Origin: Actinomycetota bacterium
GTDB lineage: Bacteria; Actinomycetota; Acidimicrobiia; IMCC26256; BP-133
Direction: 5' to 3'
NCBI GenBank assembly: GCA_030838815.1
Contig: JAUZEX010000074.1
Location: forward strand, 1 to 8,247
DNA length: 8,247 nt
Made by a program: the position numbers and the translations under genes
Notes under the pieces: model-generated
Databases searched by the model: none
What the model was told of the DNA's origin: nothing
The model's input: the letters and a program-made list of their open reading frames with translations, nothing else
Part shown: one piece after another, positions 1-5,642 of the stretch
Layout: every line of letters begins with the position of its first letter
How positions within the stretch are numbered: the first letter of the stretch is position 1

Positions 1-211
1 GCTCGAACAGCTCCAGCGAGTTGCGGGACAGCGCCGCCACCCGCCGGCCGAGCCCGGCCCCGAGCCGGGCGTCGAGGGCCGAGGCCAGCAGGCCCGTCCG
101 CCGGTCCAGCTCGCCGAAGGAGCGGGAACGGCCCCGGGCCGGATCGATCAGCGCCGGCGCCCGAGGCGAACGGCGCGCCGTCTTCGTCGCCAACTCGGCC
201 AGGTTCATCAT
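1..211 (-). CDS. Acyl-CoA ligase (AMP-binding, ANL superfamily), N-terminal fragment cut by window edge
   Basis: Reading leftward from a tandem ATGATG at 211, about 70 residues are open to the window edge, so the protein continues outside. The visible part has the layout of the first segment of adenylate-forming CoA ligases: an opening helix (NLAELATKTARRSPRAPALI), then SFGELDRRTGLLASAL, matching the usual 'TYxELxxRxxxLAxxL' element, then GRRVAALSRNSLELFE, matching 'GDRVAxxxxNxxEFxE'. Such enzymes use ATP to turn a carboxylic acid into an acyl-AMP and then a CoA thioester. The catalytic P-loop lies beyond the window, so substrate class and integrity cannot be judged. The start is 7 nt after the stop of the membrane-protein gene upstream, so the two are probably co-transcribed. 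The Shine-Dalgarno is weak and would lie inside the upstream gene. This is a second ligase, distinct from the complete one at 3925-5439. Confidence 0.8.
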   Translation of the reverse strand, partial: MMNLAELATKTARRSPRAPALIDPARGRSRSFGELDRRTGLLASALDARLGAGLGRRVAALSRNSLELFE

Positions 212-218
212 GGCCGGG

Positions 219-1118
219 TCAGGCCCCCGCCTTGACCGCCGCGCCCGCCACGCCGGCAGTTCCCGCCACGCCGGCAGTCCCCGCCGTGCCCGCCACTCCC
301 GCGGTGCGGATCGGCTCCGGCCGTCCGCCGAACCGCTCGGTTCCGGCCGCGGCCGGCTCCAGCCCGGAGACCGGCACCAGCTGCGTGGCCGACCAGGCCA
401 TCACGCCAGCCATGGCCATCGACACCAGCGCCGCGCCGTACAGCAGCCCCGCCGGCGGGTCGACGGTGTTGAGCGCGACCAGCGTCGGGAAGCCCGTCCC
501 GACCAGCCCCAGGGTGATGGCGGCCGGTCCGAGGCAGAGCAGCGCCAGCTGCTGGCGCCCCACGAGGTGGCGGCGGAGCCGGGCGGCGGCGACACCGATG
601 GTGGTGCAGATGGCGGCGTTGGACAGCGACACCCACACCGGGAACCCGGCCACCCGGAACGGCGCCCGGCCGTAGTACTCGTACGTGTTCAGCTGCGTCC
701 CGACGATCTCCGTCACAATGGCGAAGGCCCACATCCCGAGTACGAAGCGCACGATGTGGCTGCGGGGCGAGCCCCGTTCGGCGAGCCACCAGGCCAGCAG
801 GCCGAACCCGCCGTAGAAGGCGGCATAGGAGAAGAACACCCACACCGGCAGGCTGCGGTCGAAGGCGTCGAAGAACGTGACCTGGCCCGGGCGGTAGTAC
901 CACATGTGGGCGCCCATGTTCTCCATCGGCTCGTAGAACCCGGCGAACAGCGTGCCGAGCACCAGCAGCGCCGGGACGGCCGTGGACCACTTGCGCCCCA
1001 ACCGGACGGCGGCGACGGCGATGATCACCAGGCCGACGGCGACGCCGATCGTCATGACCGCCTGGCCGGCGTGGCTCACCGGCGTGTTCACGGGCGGGGT
1101 CGGCAACGTGCTCAGCAT
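219..1118 (-). CDS. Seven-helix integral membrane protein of unknown function
   Basis: A 299-residue polytopic membrane protein I cannot assign to a named family. Hydrophobic segments lie at about residues 22-40, 46-62, 91-112, 122-140, 157-178, 190-210 and 222-242, so seven helices are likely. Charged and aromatic residues cluster in the first loop (E63, E67, H71, W73-Y75, D84, D87) and around helices 4-5 (E137, Y146, Y148-Y149, N167), which could form a ligand or catalytic site near the membrane face. The C-terminal tail (about 250-299) is soluble, low-complexity and ends in seven tandem xAG tripeptides. I chose ATG at 1118 over an upstream in-frame start at 1211, which would add 31 hydrophilic residues across the promoter. 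A -10/-35 pair places transcription initiation on this very ATG. It is followed after 7 nt by an acyl-CoA ligase gene, which suggests a link to lipid or hydrophobic-substrate metabolism. That role is inference. Confidence 0.8.
   Translation of the reverse strand: MLSTLPTPPVNTPVSHAGQAVMTIGVAVGLVIIAVAAVRLGRKWSTAVPALLVLGTLFAGFYEPMENMGAHMWYYRPGQVTFFDAFDRSLPVWVFFSYAAFYGGFGLLAWWLAERGSPRSHIVRFVLGMWAFAIVTEIVGTQLNTYEYYGRAPFRVAGFPVWVSLSNAAICTTIGVAAARLRRHLVGRQQLALLCLGPAAITLGLVGTGFPTLVALNTVDPPAGLLYGAALVSMAMAGVMAWSATQLVPVSGLEPAAAGTERFGGRPEPIRTAGVAGTAGTAGVAGTAGVAGAAVKAGA
243..305 (-). repeat. Seven tandem 9-nt units encoding (T/V)AG tripeptides
   Basis: The 63 bp encode TAG-VAG-TAG-TAG-VAG-TAG-VAG (residues 272-292 of the membrane protein), a 9-nt coding minisatellite. 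A 17-nt exact copy (CCCGCCACGCCGGCAGT on the plus strand) occurs at 244-260 and 262-278, so there is also an 18-nt higher-order period. Units are in frame, so slippage would lengthen or shorten the tail without breaking the gene. The tail is Ala/Gly-rich and probably disordered. Confidence 0.85.
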
Positions 1119-1124
1119 GAGTCG

Positions 1125-1153
1125 AGCGTAAGGGACCGACAGGCGCCAGTCAA
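1125..1153 (-). promoter_or_regulatory. Sigma70-like promoter for the membrane protein; predicted leaderless
   Basis: On the minus strand TTGACT (1153-1148) and TACGCT (1130-1125) are separated by exactly 17 nt. With the last T of the -10 box at -7, transcription would begin at 1118, which is the A of the ATG. No Shine-Dalgarno precedes that ATG, which fits a leaderless mRNA, a frequent arrangement in actinobacteria. The boxes and spacing are directly visible. Activity is inferred. Confidence 0.6.
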
Positions 1154-1186
1154 CGCGTGTGTGAAAAAATGGGGGGCCCTTCGAGC

Positions 1187-1216
1187 TTGACGCCGTTGGG
1201 TACCATTCCACGTCAA
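1187..1216. promoter_or_regulatory. 30-bp imperfect palindrome, candidate TetR operator
   Basis: The half-sites TTGACGCCGTTGGGT (plus) and TTGACGTGGAATGGT (reverse complement of 1202-1216) agree at 10 of 15 positions. The six outer bases and the central GGTACC (1199-1204) match perfectly, and all are centred on the same point. It lies 25 bp before the TTG start of the TetR gene and covers a possible -10 hexamer TACCAT (1201-1206). Location and symmetry suit an autoregulatory operator. A related GTCAACG half-site at 1149-1155 overlaps the -35 box of the divergent membrane-protein promoter, so one regulator could act on both genes. Binding is inferred. Confidence 0.45.
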
Positions 1217-1240
1217 CGTTCGCATGGAGGGAGCAGGTTC

Positions 1241-1900
1241 TTGGCCAGTGGGATCGCAGGTCGGAGGAAGGCGGCTCTGGAGGACGGCGGCGAGGGCTAC
1301 CGCACCCGTCGCCAGGAGATCGTCACGATGGCGGCCAAGGTGTTCCGGGACAAGGGCTTCGAGGCCACCACCCTCAACGACATCGCCGAGCAGCTGGGGA
1401 CCGACCGGGCGTCGCTCTACTACTACGTCGGGAGCAAGGAGGAGCTCCTCCACGAGATCGTGCGGCAGGTCCTGGACGAGAACGTCGCCGCCGCCGAGCG
1501 GGTGCTGGCCCAGGACGGAACGCCGGTGGAGAAGATCGAAGCGCTCATCGAGCACATGATCCTGAGCTTCGACCGCAACTACCCCCACATGTTCGTCTAC
1601 GTGGAGGACCTGGCCCGGATCGCCCGCCAGGAGAGCGACTGGGCCCGCGACGTCATCGGCAAGACGCGACGCTTCGAGTCGATCGTGGTCCAGATCCTGG
1701 AGGACGGGCGGGCCGACGGCTCCTTCCGCTCCGACCTCCCCAACCACACGTCGGCCCTGGCGCTGTTCGGCATGATCAACTGGATGCACCGGTGGTACAA
1801 GCCCGGCTCGGCCCAGTCGGCCAAGGAGATCGCCGACACCATCTGCGCCCTGTTCCTCGACGGCTACCGCAACCCGCCGCCGCCGAAGAAGCGCCGCTAG
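1241..1900 (+). CDS. TetR/AcrR-family transcriptional regulator, KstR2-like
   Basis: A 219-residue protein with a classical TetR N-terminal DNA-binding domain. A helix with RQEIVTMAAKVFRDKGF (about 24-40) is followed by the helix-turn-helix TTLNDIAEQLGTDRASLYYY (43-62) and GSKEELL (64-70). The rest (about 75-210) is the helical ligand and dimer domain. Its late motif GMINWMHRWYKPG (177-189) resembles the KstR2-type group of actinobacterial regulators of CoA-ester catabolism, recalled from memory and not searched. The start is TTG at 1241, preceded by GGAGGGAG at 1226-1233. The frame stays open upstream to GTG 1157 and ATG 1169, but those lack a ribosome site and would add non-conserved residues. 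The C-terminus is basic and proline-rich (PPPPKKRR). The likely role is repression of the flanking divergent genes, perhaps relieved by an acyl-CoA pathway intermediate; this part is inference. Its stop overlaps the P450 stop. Confidence 0.92.
   Translation: MASGIAGRRKAALEDGGEGYRTRRQEIVTMAAKVFRDKGFEATTLNDIAEQLGTDRASLYYYVGSKEELLHEIVRQVLDENVAAAERVLAQDGTPVEKIEALIEHMILSFDRNYPHMFVYVEDLARIARQESDWARDVIGKTRRFESIVVQILEDGRADGSFRSDLPNHTSALALFGMINWMHRWYKPGSAQSAKEIADTICALFLDGYRNPPPPKKRR
1897..1900. other. Shared CTAG: overlapping convergent stop codons
   Basis: The plus-strand TetR gene ends with TAG at 1898-1900 and the minus-strand P450 gene ends with TAG read from 1899 to 1897. Both stops are supplied by the palindromic CTAG. 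There is no intergenic space, and no hairpin terminator was recognised around it, so transcripts from the two sides probably overlap. Confidence 0.9.
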
Positions 1901-3087
1901 CTCCTCTCCTTCGGTCCCGGCGCGAACCGGATCGGGAGCCGCACGACGCCCTGCACGTGGCCCCGGGACCACTCGATCTGCGCTTCGTCGGCGATCTCGA
2001 AGTCGGGGATCCGGCGCAGGAACTCGTCGAGCATGACCCGCAGCTCGACGCGGGCGATGTGGGCGCCGAGGCACCGGTGGATGCCGCTGGCGAACGTGAT
2101 GTGCCGGTTGGGGCTGCGATCGAGCACGCATCGGCCGGCGTCCGGGAACTCGCGCTCGTCGCGGTTGGCGGCGGCGAGGAGGATGAGGAGCTGCTCGCCC
2201 TCCTTGATCGGGACGCCACCGACCTCGGTGTCCTGCGTGGCCCGACGGGTGTTGATCACCGACCCCCACAGGCGCAGGAACTCCTCCACCGCCGCCGGCG
2301 TGAGCGAGGGGTCGGCGGCGATCCGGTGGCGCAGCCCGGGATCGGTGGCCAGGTGCCAGAACATCGAGCCGATCACCTTCTGGGTGGTGTCGAGGCTGGC
2401 CAGCAGCAGGAAGAAGCTGAAACCGAGCAGCGTCTCCTCGTCGAGCTTCTCGCCGCCGATCTCCACCCGCAGGAGGAGTGACATGAGGTCGTTCCCCGAC
2501 GGATCGGCCTTGCGTGTCTCGAGGAGCGCCATGAAGTACTGGTAGATGCCCTGGACGGCCTCGATGGCCGCCTGGAGGTTCGTCGTGCCCTCGTGGACCA
2601 CCGTGTGAACCCACTGCTGGAGCCGCTCGGCGTCCTCGGCCGGGGTGCCGAGCATGATGGTGGCCAGCGCGGCGGGGAGGCGGATGGCCATCGCCTGGTA
2701 GATGTCGACCTCGCCCTGCTCGACGAACTCGTCGATGAGGCCGTTGATCGTGGCCTGCAGCGGCCCGGCGTAGCTCTCGGCCAGCTTGACCGAGAACGGC
2801 GGGGCCAGCAGCGCCCGGTAGCGGGCATGCTCGGGCGGGTCGATCTCGACCGGCATCATCTTGAACGGCGACGGGAACGGCGGGAACGACACCGGGTGGG
2901 AGGAGAAGACCTCCGGCCGGTGGAGCACGTCGTAGGCCTCGGGGTAGCCGGTGACGACCCACATGCCGCCGTGGGCGTCGCTGCGGCCGACCGGGCACTC
3001 CGCCCGCAGGTCGTCCCACATCTGGTGGACGGTGTCGAGGCTGGTCTCGGGGTCGTAGTGGTCGTAGTCGCGGTACTTGAAGGTCAC
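1897..3087 (-). CDS. Cytochrome P450
   Basis: A soluble bacterial-type P450 of 396 residues, a normal full length. Diagnostic elements in order are DPPEHARYR (83-91, C-helix region), the I-helix oxygen-activation motif ASLDTT (230-235), the K-helix ExxR (E269-R272), and the haem-binding loop FASGIHRCLG (332-341) with thiolate ligand Cys339. Two small deviations from consensus are Ser231 for the usual Gly in AGxDTT and Ala333 for Gly in FGxGxHxCxG. Both occur in functional P450s. There is no membrane anchor. It would hydroxylate or otherwise oxidise a hydrophobic substrate using electrons from a ferredoxin and reductase not encoded here. The start is GTG at 3087 with GGAGGAG at 3100-3094, six bases away. 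It is the last gene of the ligase-amidohydrolase-P450 operon, 16 nt after the amidohydrolase. The substrate cannot be deduced, and no CYP family number is claimed. Confidence 0.96.
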   Translation of the reverse strand: MTFKYRDYDHYDPETSLDTVHQMWDDLRAECPVGRSDAHGGMWVVTGYPEAYDVLHRPEVFSSHPVSFPPFPSPFKMMPVEIDPPEHARYRALLAPPFSVKLAESYAGPLQATINGLIDEFVEQGEVDIYQAMAIRLPAALATIMLGTPAEDAERLQQWVHTVVHEGTTNLQAAIEAVQGIYQYFMALLETRKADPSGNDLMSLLLRVEIGGEKLDEETLLGFSFFLLLASLDTTQKVIGSMFWHLATDPGLRHRIAADPSLTPAAVEEFLRLWGSVINTRRATQDTEVGGVPIKEGEQLLILLAAANRDEREFPDAGRCVLDRSPNRHITFASGIHRCLGAHIARVELRVMLDEFLRRIPDFEIADEAQIEWSRGHVQGVVRLPIRFAPGPKERS

Positions 3088-3103
3088 CGTCGGCTCCTCC
3101 GGC

Positions 3104-3928
3104 TCACGTGAAGAACAGGGCTTCGGCGTTGCGGGCGACGAACTTCTCGAACCGGGCCCGGTCCCGGAACGGGAGCTCCACGACCTCCCGCATGCAGCGG
3201 TCGAGGGTGAGGAGCGGGTAGTCGCTGGCGAACATCACCTTGTCCGCGCCCCGCGTGTTGACGAAGTCGATGATCTCGCCCGGGATGTGCCTGGGGGCGA
3301 AGGCCGACGTCATGTAGTGGAGATTGGGCCACTTGAGCATGAGCTTCACGCACAGGTCGACCCACGGCTCGCCGCAGTGCTGCATCACCACGGTGAGCTC
3401 GGGGAAGAAGGCGCAGACGTCGTCGAGGGCCAGCGGGTGCTGGTGCTTGCCCGGGACGAGCGGGCCGGGGATCCCCACGTTGAGCCCGACGGGCACGCCG
3501 AGCTCGGCGCACTTGGCGTAGAGGGGGTAGCAGCGGGCGTCGTCGTAAGGGATCTGGGTGAACAGGGCGATGATGCGGATCAGGCGGAAGCCTTCGTCGC
3601 GCACCAGGCTCTCGACCAGCCGGACGGATTCCATCCCCCGGTGGGGGTCGGCGACGTAGGAACCGACGAAGCGGTCGGGGTGGGCTTCGATCGCCTTGCG
3701 GATCCAGGTCAGGTCGTCGTAGTCGGAGTAGCCGGCGCACAGCACGGCCCGGGCCACCCCGGCCTCGTCCATCTCGTCGACCAGCTGCGGCAGCGTCGTT
3801 CCCCGCTCGTAGCGCTCCATGAGCCCGGGGAACAGGTAGGCGGGGTTGTTCTTCAGGTCGAGCGGCGGCCCCTGGTTGGGGTTGATCCAGGCGTCGACGG
3901 CGCCGACGCCGTCCAGGCTGAAGGTCAT
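3104..3928 (-). CDS. Amidohydrolase-2 family protein (TIM barrel) with altered metal site
   Basis: A 274-residue protein of the amidohydrolase-related (PF04909-type) TIM-barrel fold, the group that includes ACMSD-like decarboxylases and metal-dependent hydrolases. Family landmarks are the first strand VDAWINP (11-17), GVARAVLCAGYSDY (57-70), the strand VPVGLNVGIPGP (145-156), the strand VVMQHCGEPWVD (180-191) and the terminal FASDYPLL (233-240). The usual N-terminal HxH is replaced by W14-I-N16, and a His normally found in the 'PVxxH' strand appears as N150. H184 and D236 remain. Metal binding is therefore doubtful or differently built. The start is ATG at 3928, overlapping the ligase stop as ATGA, with GGAG at 3939-3936. 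A longer in-frame reading to 4159 runs back through the ligase gene and is rejected. Its operon position between a CoA ligase and a P450 suggests hydrolysis, hydration or decarboxylation of a pathway intermediate; that is inference. Confidence 0.85.
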   Translation of the reverse strand: MTFSLDGVGAVDAWINPNQGPPLDLKNNPAYLFPGLMERYERGTTLPQLVDEMDEAGVARAVLCAGYSDYDDLTWIRKAIEAHPDRFVGSYVADPHRGMESVRLVESLVRDEGFRLIRIIALFTQIPYDDARCYPLYAKCAELGVPVGLNVGIPGPLVPGKHQHPLALDDVCAFFPELTVVMQHCGEPWVDLCVKLMLKWPNLHYMTSAFAPRHIPGEIIDFVNTRGADKVMFASDYPLLTLDRCMREVVELPFRDRARFEKFVARNAEALFFT

Positions 3929-5439
3929 GACGGCGCTCCGGGGGCGACCCCGTTTGGGGGAGGCAGGTGAAGCTCCCCAATCCGGTCCCGCAACGCCGCC
4001 TTGCTGACCTTGGTGGCCGACAGGGGCCAGGCGCCGGGGTCGACGAAGCGCACGTGGCGCGGCACTTTGAAATGGGCGATGGATCCCCGGCAGTGGTCGA
4101 TCAGCTCGGCCTCGGTGACTGCCGCCCCCGGGCTCAGCTCCACGAAGGCGGCCACGCACTCGTCGAGCCGGGGGTGCGGAGCGCCGACGACCTCGACGTG
4201 GGCCACGGCCGGGTGCGAGCTCAGGTGGGCCTCGACCTCGAGCGGGGAAACGTTCTCGCCCCCGACCTTGAGGATGTCACGCCCGCGACCCTGGAAGGCG
4301 ACGCGCCCGGTGGCGTCGGCGATCCCGAGATCGCCGGTGTGGAACCAGCCGTCGGCGTCGATGGCCGCCGCCGTCGCTTCGGGGTCCCGGTGGTAGGCCG
4401 TGAGGCGGCAGAGGCCGCGGGCGGCGATCTCGCCGAGCGCCCCCGGCGGGAGGGGCCGGCGCGACACCGGGTCGACGATGCGGAGCTCGATGCCGGCGAA
4501 GGGCCGCCCGTCCCACGTACGCCGGTCGTCGTCGGATTCGTCGAGGGGCGACGAGGCGGCCACGCCGCACAGCTCGGTCATGCCGTAGGCCGACACCAGC
4601 CGCGCCGGCGCCAACGCCCGCTGCGCCCGTTCGACCTGGTCGGGGCGGCCGGTGGAGAGGACCTGTTGCAGGCGGGCCCGGTCGGTGGCGGCGAAGGACG
4701 GGTCGTCGAGGATGGCATCGGTGAAGGCGGGAAAGAGCGGCAGCGCCGTGGTGACCCGTTCCTGTTCCCACAGCCGCAGGGCCTCGCCGGCGTCGAACTG
4801 CCGTTGGGTCACGAACGGGATCCCGAGGGCGATGCAGCCGATCAGTGGCACGAGCGCCCCGACGTGGAAGAACGGGCACGGCGTCCACACCACCGGCGGG
4901 CCGGCGTCGGCCCGTTGGGCGAAGCGGGCCGTGCCCGTCCCGACGACGGCCCGGTGGCTGAGCCGCACCCCTTTCGGCTTCGACGTGGTGCCCGACGTGT
5001 AGAGCAGCAATGCGTCGTCGGACGGGCGTACCCGCTCGCCGGCGGCCAGGACGGCGGACCCCTCGACCGCCCCGGCGGCGTCCGCCAGACCGGGATGGCC
5101 GTCGGCGCTGAGCACGAGCCGCGTCCCGGCGTGCTCGGTCACGTAGGCGATCTCGGGCGGCTGCAGCCGGGGATTGACCGGAACGGCGACGGCGCCGAGC
5201 AGGGCCACGGCGAACAGGCTCTCGACGAACTCGGTGCCGTTCGGCATGAGCAGGCCGACCCGGTCGCCGGCCGCCACTCCCGAAGCGGCCAAGCCCCGGG
5301 CGGTCACGAGTGCCCGCTCGTGCAGCTGCCGGTAGCTGAGGCGGTCGGGGGGAACGACGAGGGCGAGGGCATCCGGCGACGACGTCGCCGCACGGACGAG
5401 GATGGCGCCCACGGTGCCGCACTCGCTGTCGACCGTCAC
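3925..5439 (-). CDS. Acyl-CoA ligase / AMP-dependent synthetase (complete)
   Basis: A 504-residue adenylate-forming enzyme with all core motifs: P-loop YTSGTTSKPKG (147-157), YGMTE (285-289), WFHTGDLG (365-372), hinge GRDILKVGGENVSP (386-399) and a C-terminal SATKVSKAALR (474-484), where Lys477 aligns with the catalytic lysine of the usual 'GKxxK' signature (Thr replaces its Gly). It should use ATP and CoA to convert a carboxylic acid to its CoA ester in the cytoplasm. Length and motifs fit medium/long-chain or aromatic acyl-CoA ligases, but substrate specificity is not readable. The start is GTG at 5439 behind a strong GGGGGAGG (5451-5444). It is the first gene of the minus-strand operon. 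Its stop overlaps the amidohydrolase start by ATGA, which implies translational coupling. A minus-strand promoter (ATGACA, 17 nt, TAGCCT) lies just upstream. Confidence 0.95.
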   Translation of the reverse strand: MTVDSECGTVGAILVRAATSSPDALALVVPPDRLSYRQLHERALVTARGLAASGVAAGDRVGLLMPNGTEFVESLFAVALLGAVAVPVNPRLQPPEIAYVTEHAGTRLVLSADGHPGLADAAGAVEGSAVLAAGERVRPSDDALLLYTSGTTSKPKGVRLSHRAVVGTGTARFAQRADAGPPVVWTPCPFFHVGALVPLIGCIALGIPFVTQRQFDAGEALRLWEQERVTTALPLFPAFTDAILDDPSFAATDRARLQQVLSTGRPDQVERAQRALAPARLVSAYGMTELCGVAASSPLDESDDDRRTWDGRPFAGIELRIVDPVSRRPLPPGALGEIAARGLCRLTAYHRDPEATAAAIDADGWFHTGDLGIADATGRVAFQGRGRDILKVGGENVSPLEVEAHLSSHPAVAHVEVVGAPHPRLDECVAAFVELSPGAAVTEAELIDHCRGSIAHFKVPRHVRFVDPGAWPLSATKVSKAALRDRIGELHLPPPNGVAPGAPS

Positions 5440-5469
5440 GGAACCTCCCCCTCGTTCGCCGGTGCGACG

Positions 5470-5498
5470 AGGCTAGCGCCGAACGGGCCGCTTGTCAT
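5470..5498 (-). promoter_or_regulatory. Sigma70-like promoter for the ligase-amidohydrolase-P450 operon
   Basis: On the minus strand ATGACA (5498-5493) is followed after 17 nt by TAGCCT (5475-5470). The predicted start near 5463 leaves a leader of about 24 nt that contains the GGGGGAGG ribosome site before GTG 5439. The hexamers and spacing are visible. Function is inferred. Confidence 0.55.
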
Positions 5499-5518
5499 CG
5501 TAAACGTGGAGGTTGACA
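5493..5518. promoter_or_regulatory. 26-bp imperfect palindrome spanning both divergent -35 boxes
   Basis: TGTCATCGTAAAC (5493-5505) and the reverse complement of 5506-5518, TGTCAACCTCCAC, agree at 9 of 13 positions, including the five outer bases. The symmetry sits exactly between the two promoters. Part of it follows from having two similar -35 hexamers facing apart, so it may be a regulator site or only that coincidence. The rest of the 203-bp gap (5440-5642) holds the two leaders. I see no gene or terminator in it. Confidence 0.35.
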
Positions 5519-5541
5519 GACTCGACCCCGGATGGGATAGT
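5513..5541 (+). promoter_or_regulatory. Sigma70-like promoter for the LLM monooxygenase operon
   Basis: TTGACA (5513-5518, a perfect -35 consensus) is followed after 17 nt by GATAGT (5536-5541, four of six matches to TATAAT). The predicted start near 5548 gives a leader of about 95 nt before ATG 5643. It stands back-to-back with the ligase promoter, 14 nt between the two -35 boxes. Confidence 0.6.
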
Positions 5542-5642
5542 CGGAATCGAGCAGGGAGTGGCTCCGCGGTTCGCACCGCCTGCGCGCCTCCACCGCCCGT
5601 CGTCCGTCCGTCGACCCGCCTCGAGACGAAAGCAGAGACCCC

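Noticed and set aside
1161..1180. The A6 and G6 runs at 1164-1176 as a terminator or slippage site
   Set aside because: No stem precedes the run on either strand, and it lies between divergent promoters where a terminator would make little sense.
1157..1240. A longer TetR start at GTG 1157 or ATG 1169
   Set aside because: The added residues do not resemble TetR N-termini, no ribosome site precedes them, and the region holds the palindrome and promoter elements. TTG 1241 has GGAGGGAG at proper spacing.
1112..3019. A 635-codon minus-strand open frame across the TetR and P450 genes
   Set aside because: It runs out of frame through the P450 and antisense to the TetR gene, both with clear family motifs. 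Its translation is Arg/Pro/Gly-rich without domains.
3929..4159. An N-terminal extension of the amidohydrolase by 77 residues
   Set aside because: The extension is Arg/Pro-rich, lies inside the ligase C-terminal coding region, and is unnecessary because ATG 3928 has a ribosome site, an ATGA overlap and family-like N-terminal sequence.
5549..5642. A riboswitch or attenuator in the long LLM leader
   Set aside because: The leader is GC- and C-rich with no recognisable conserved aptamer, no T-run and no convincing alternative hairpins by eye.
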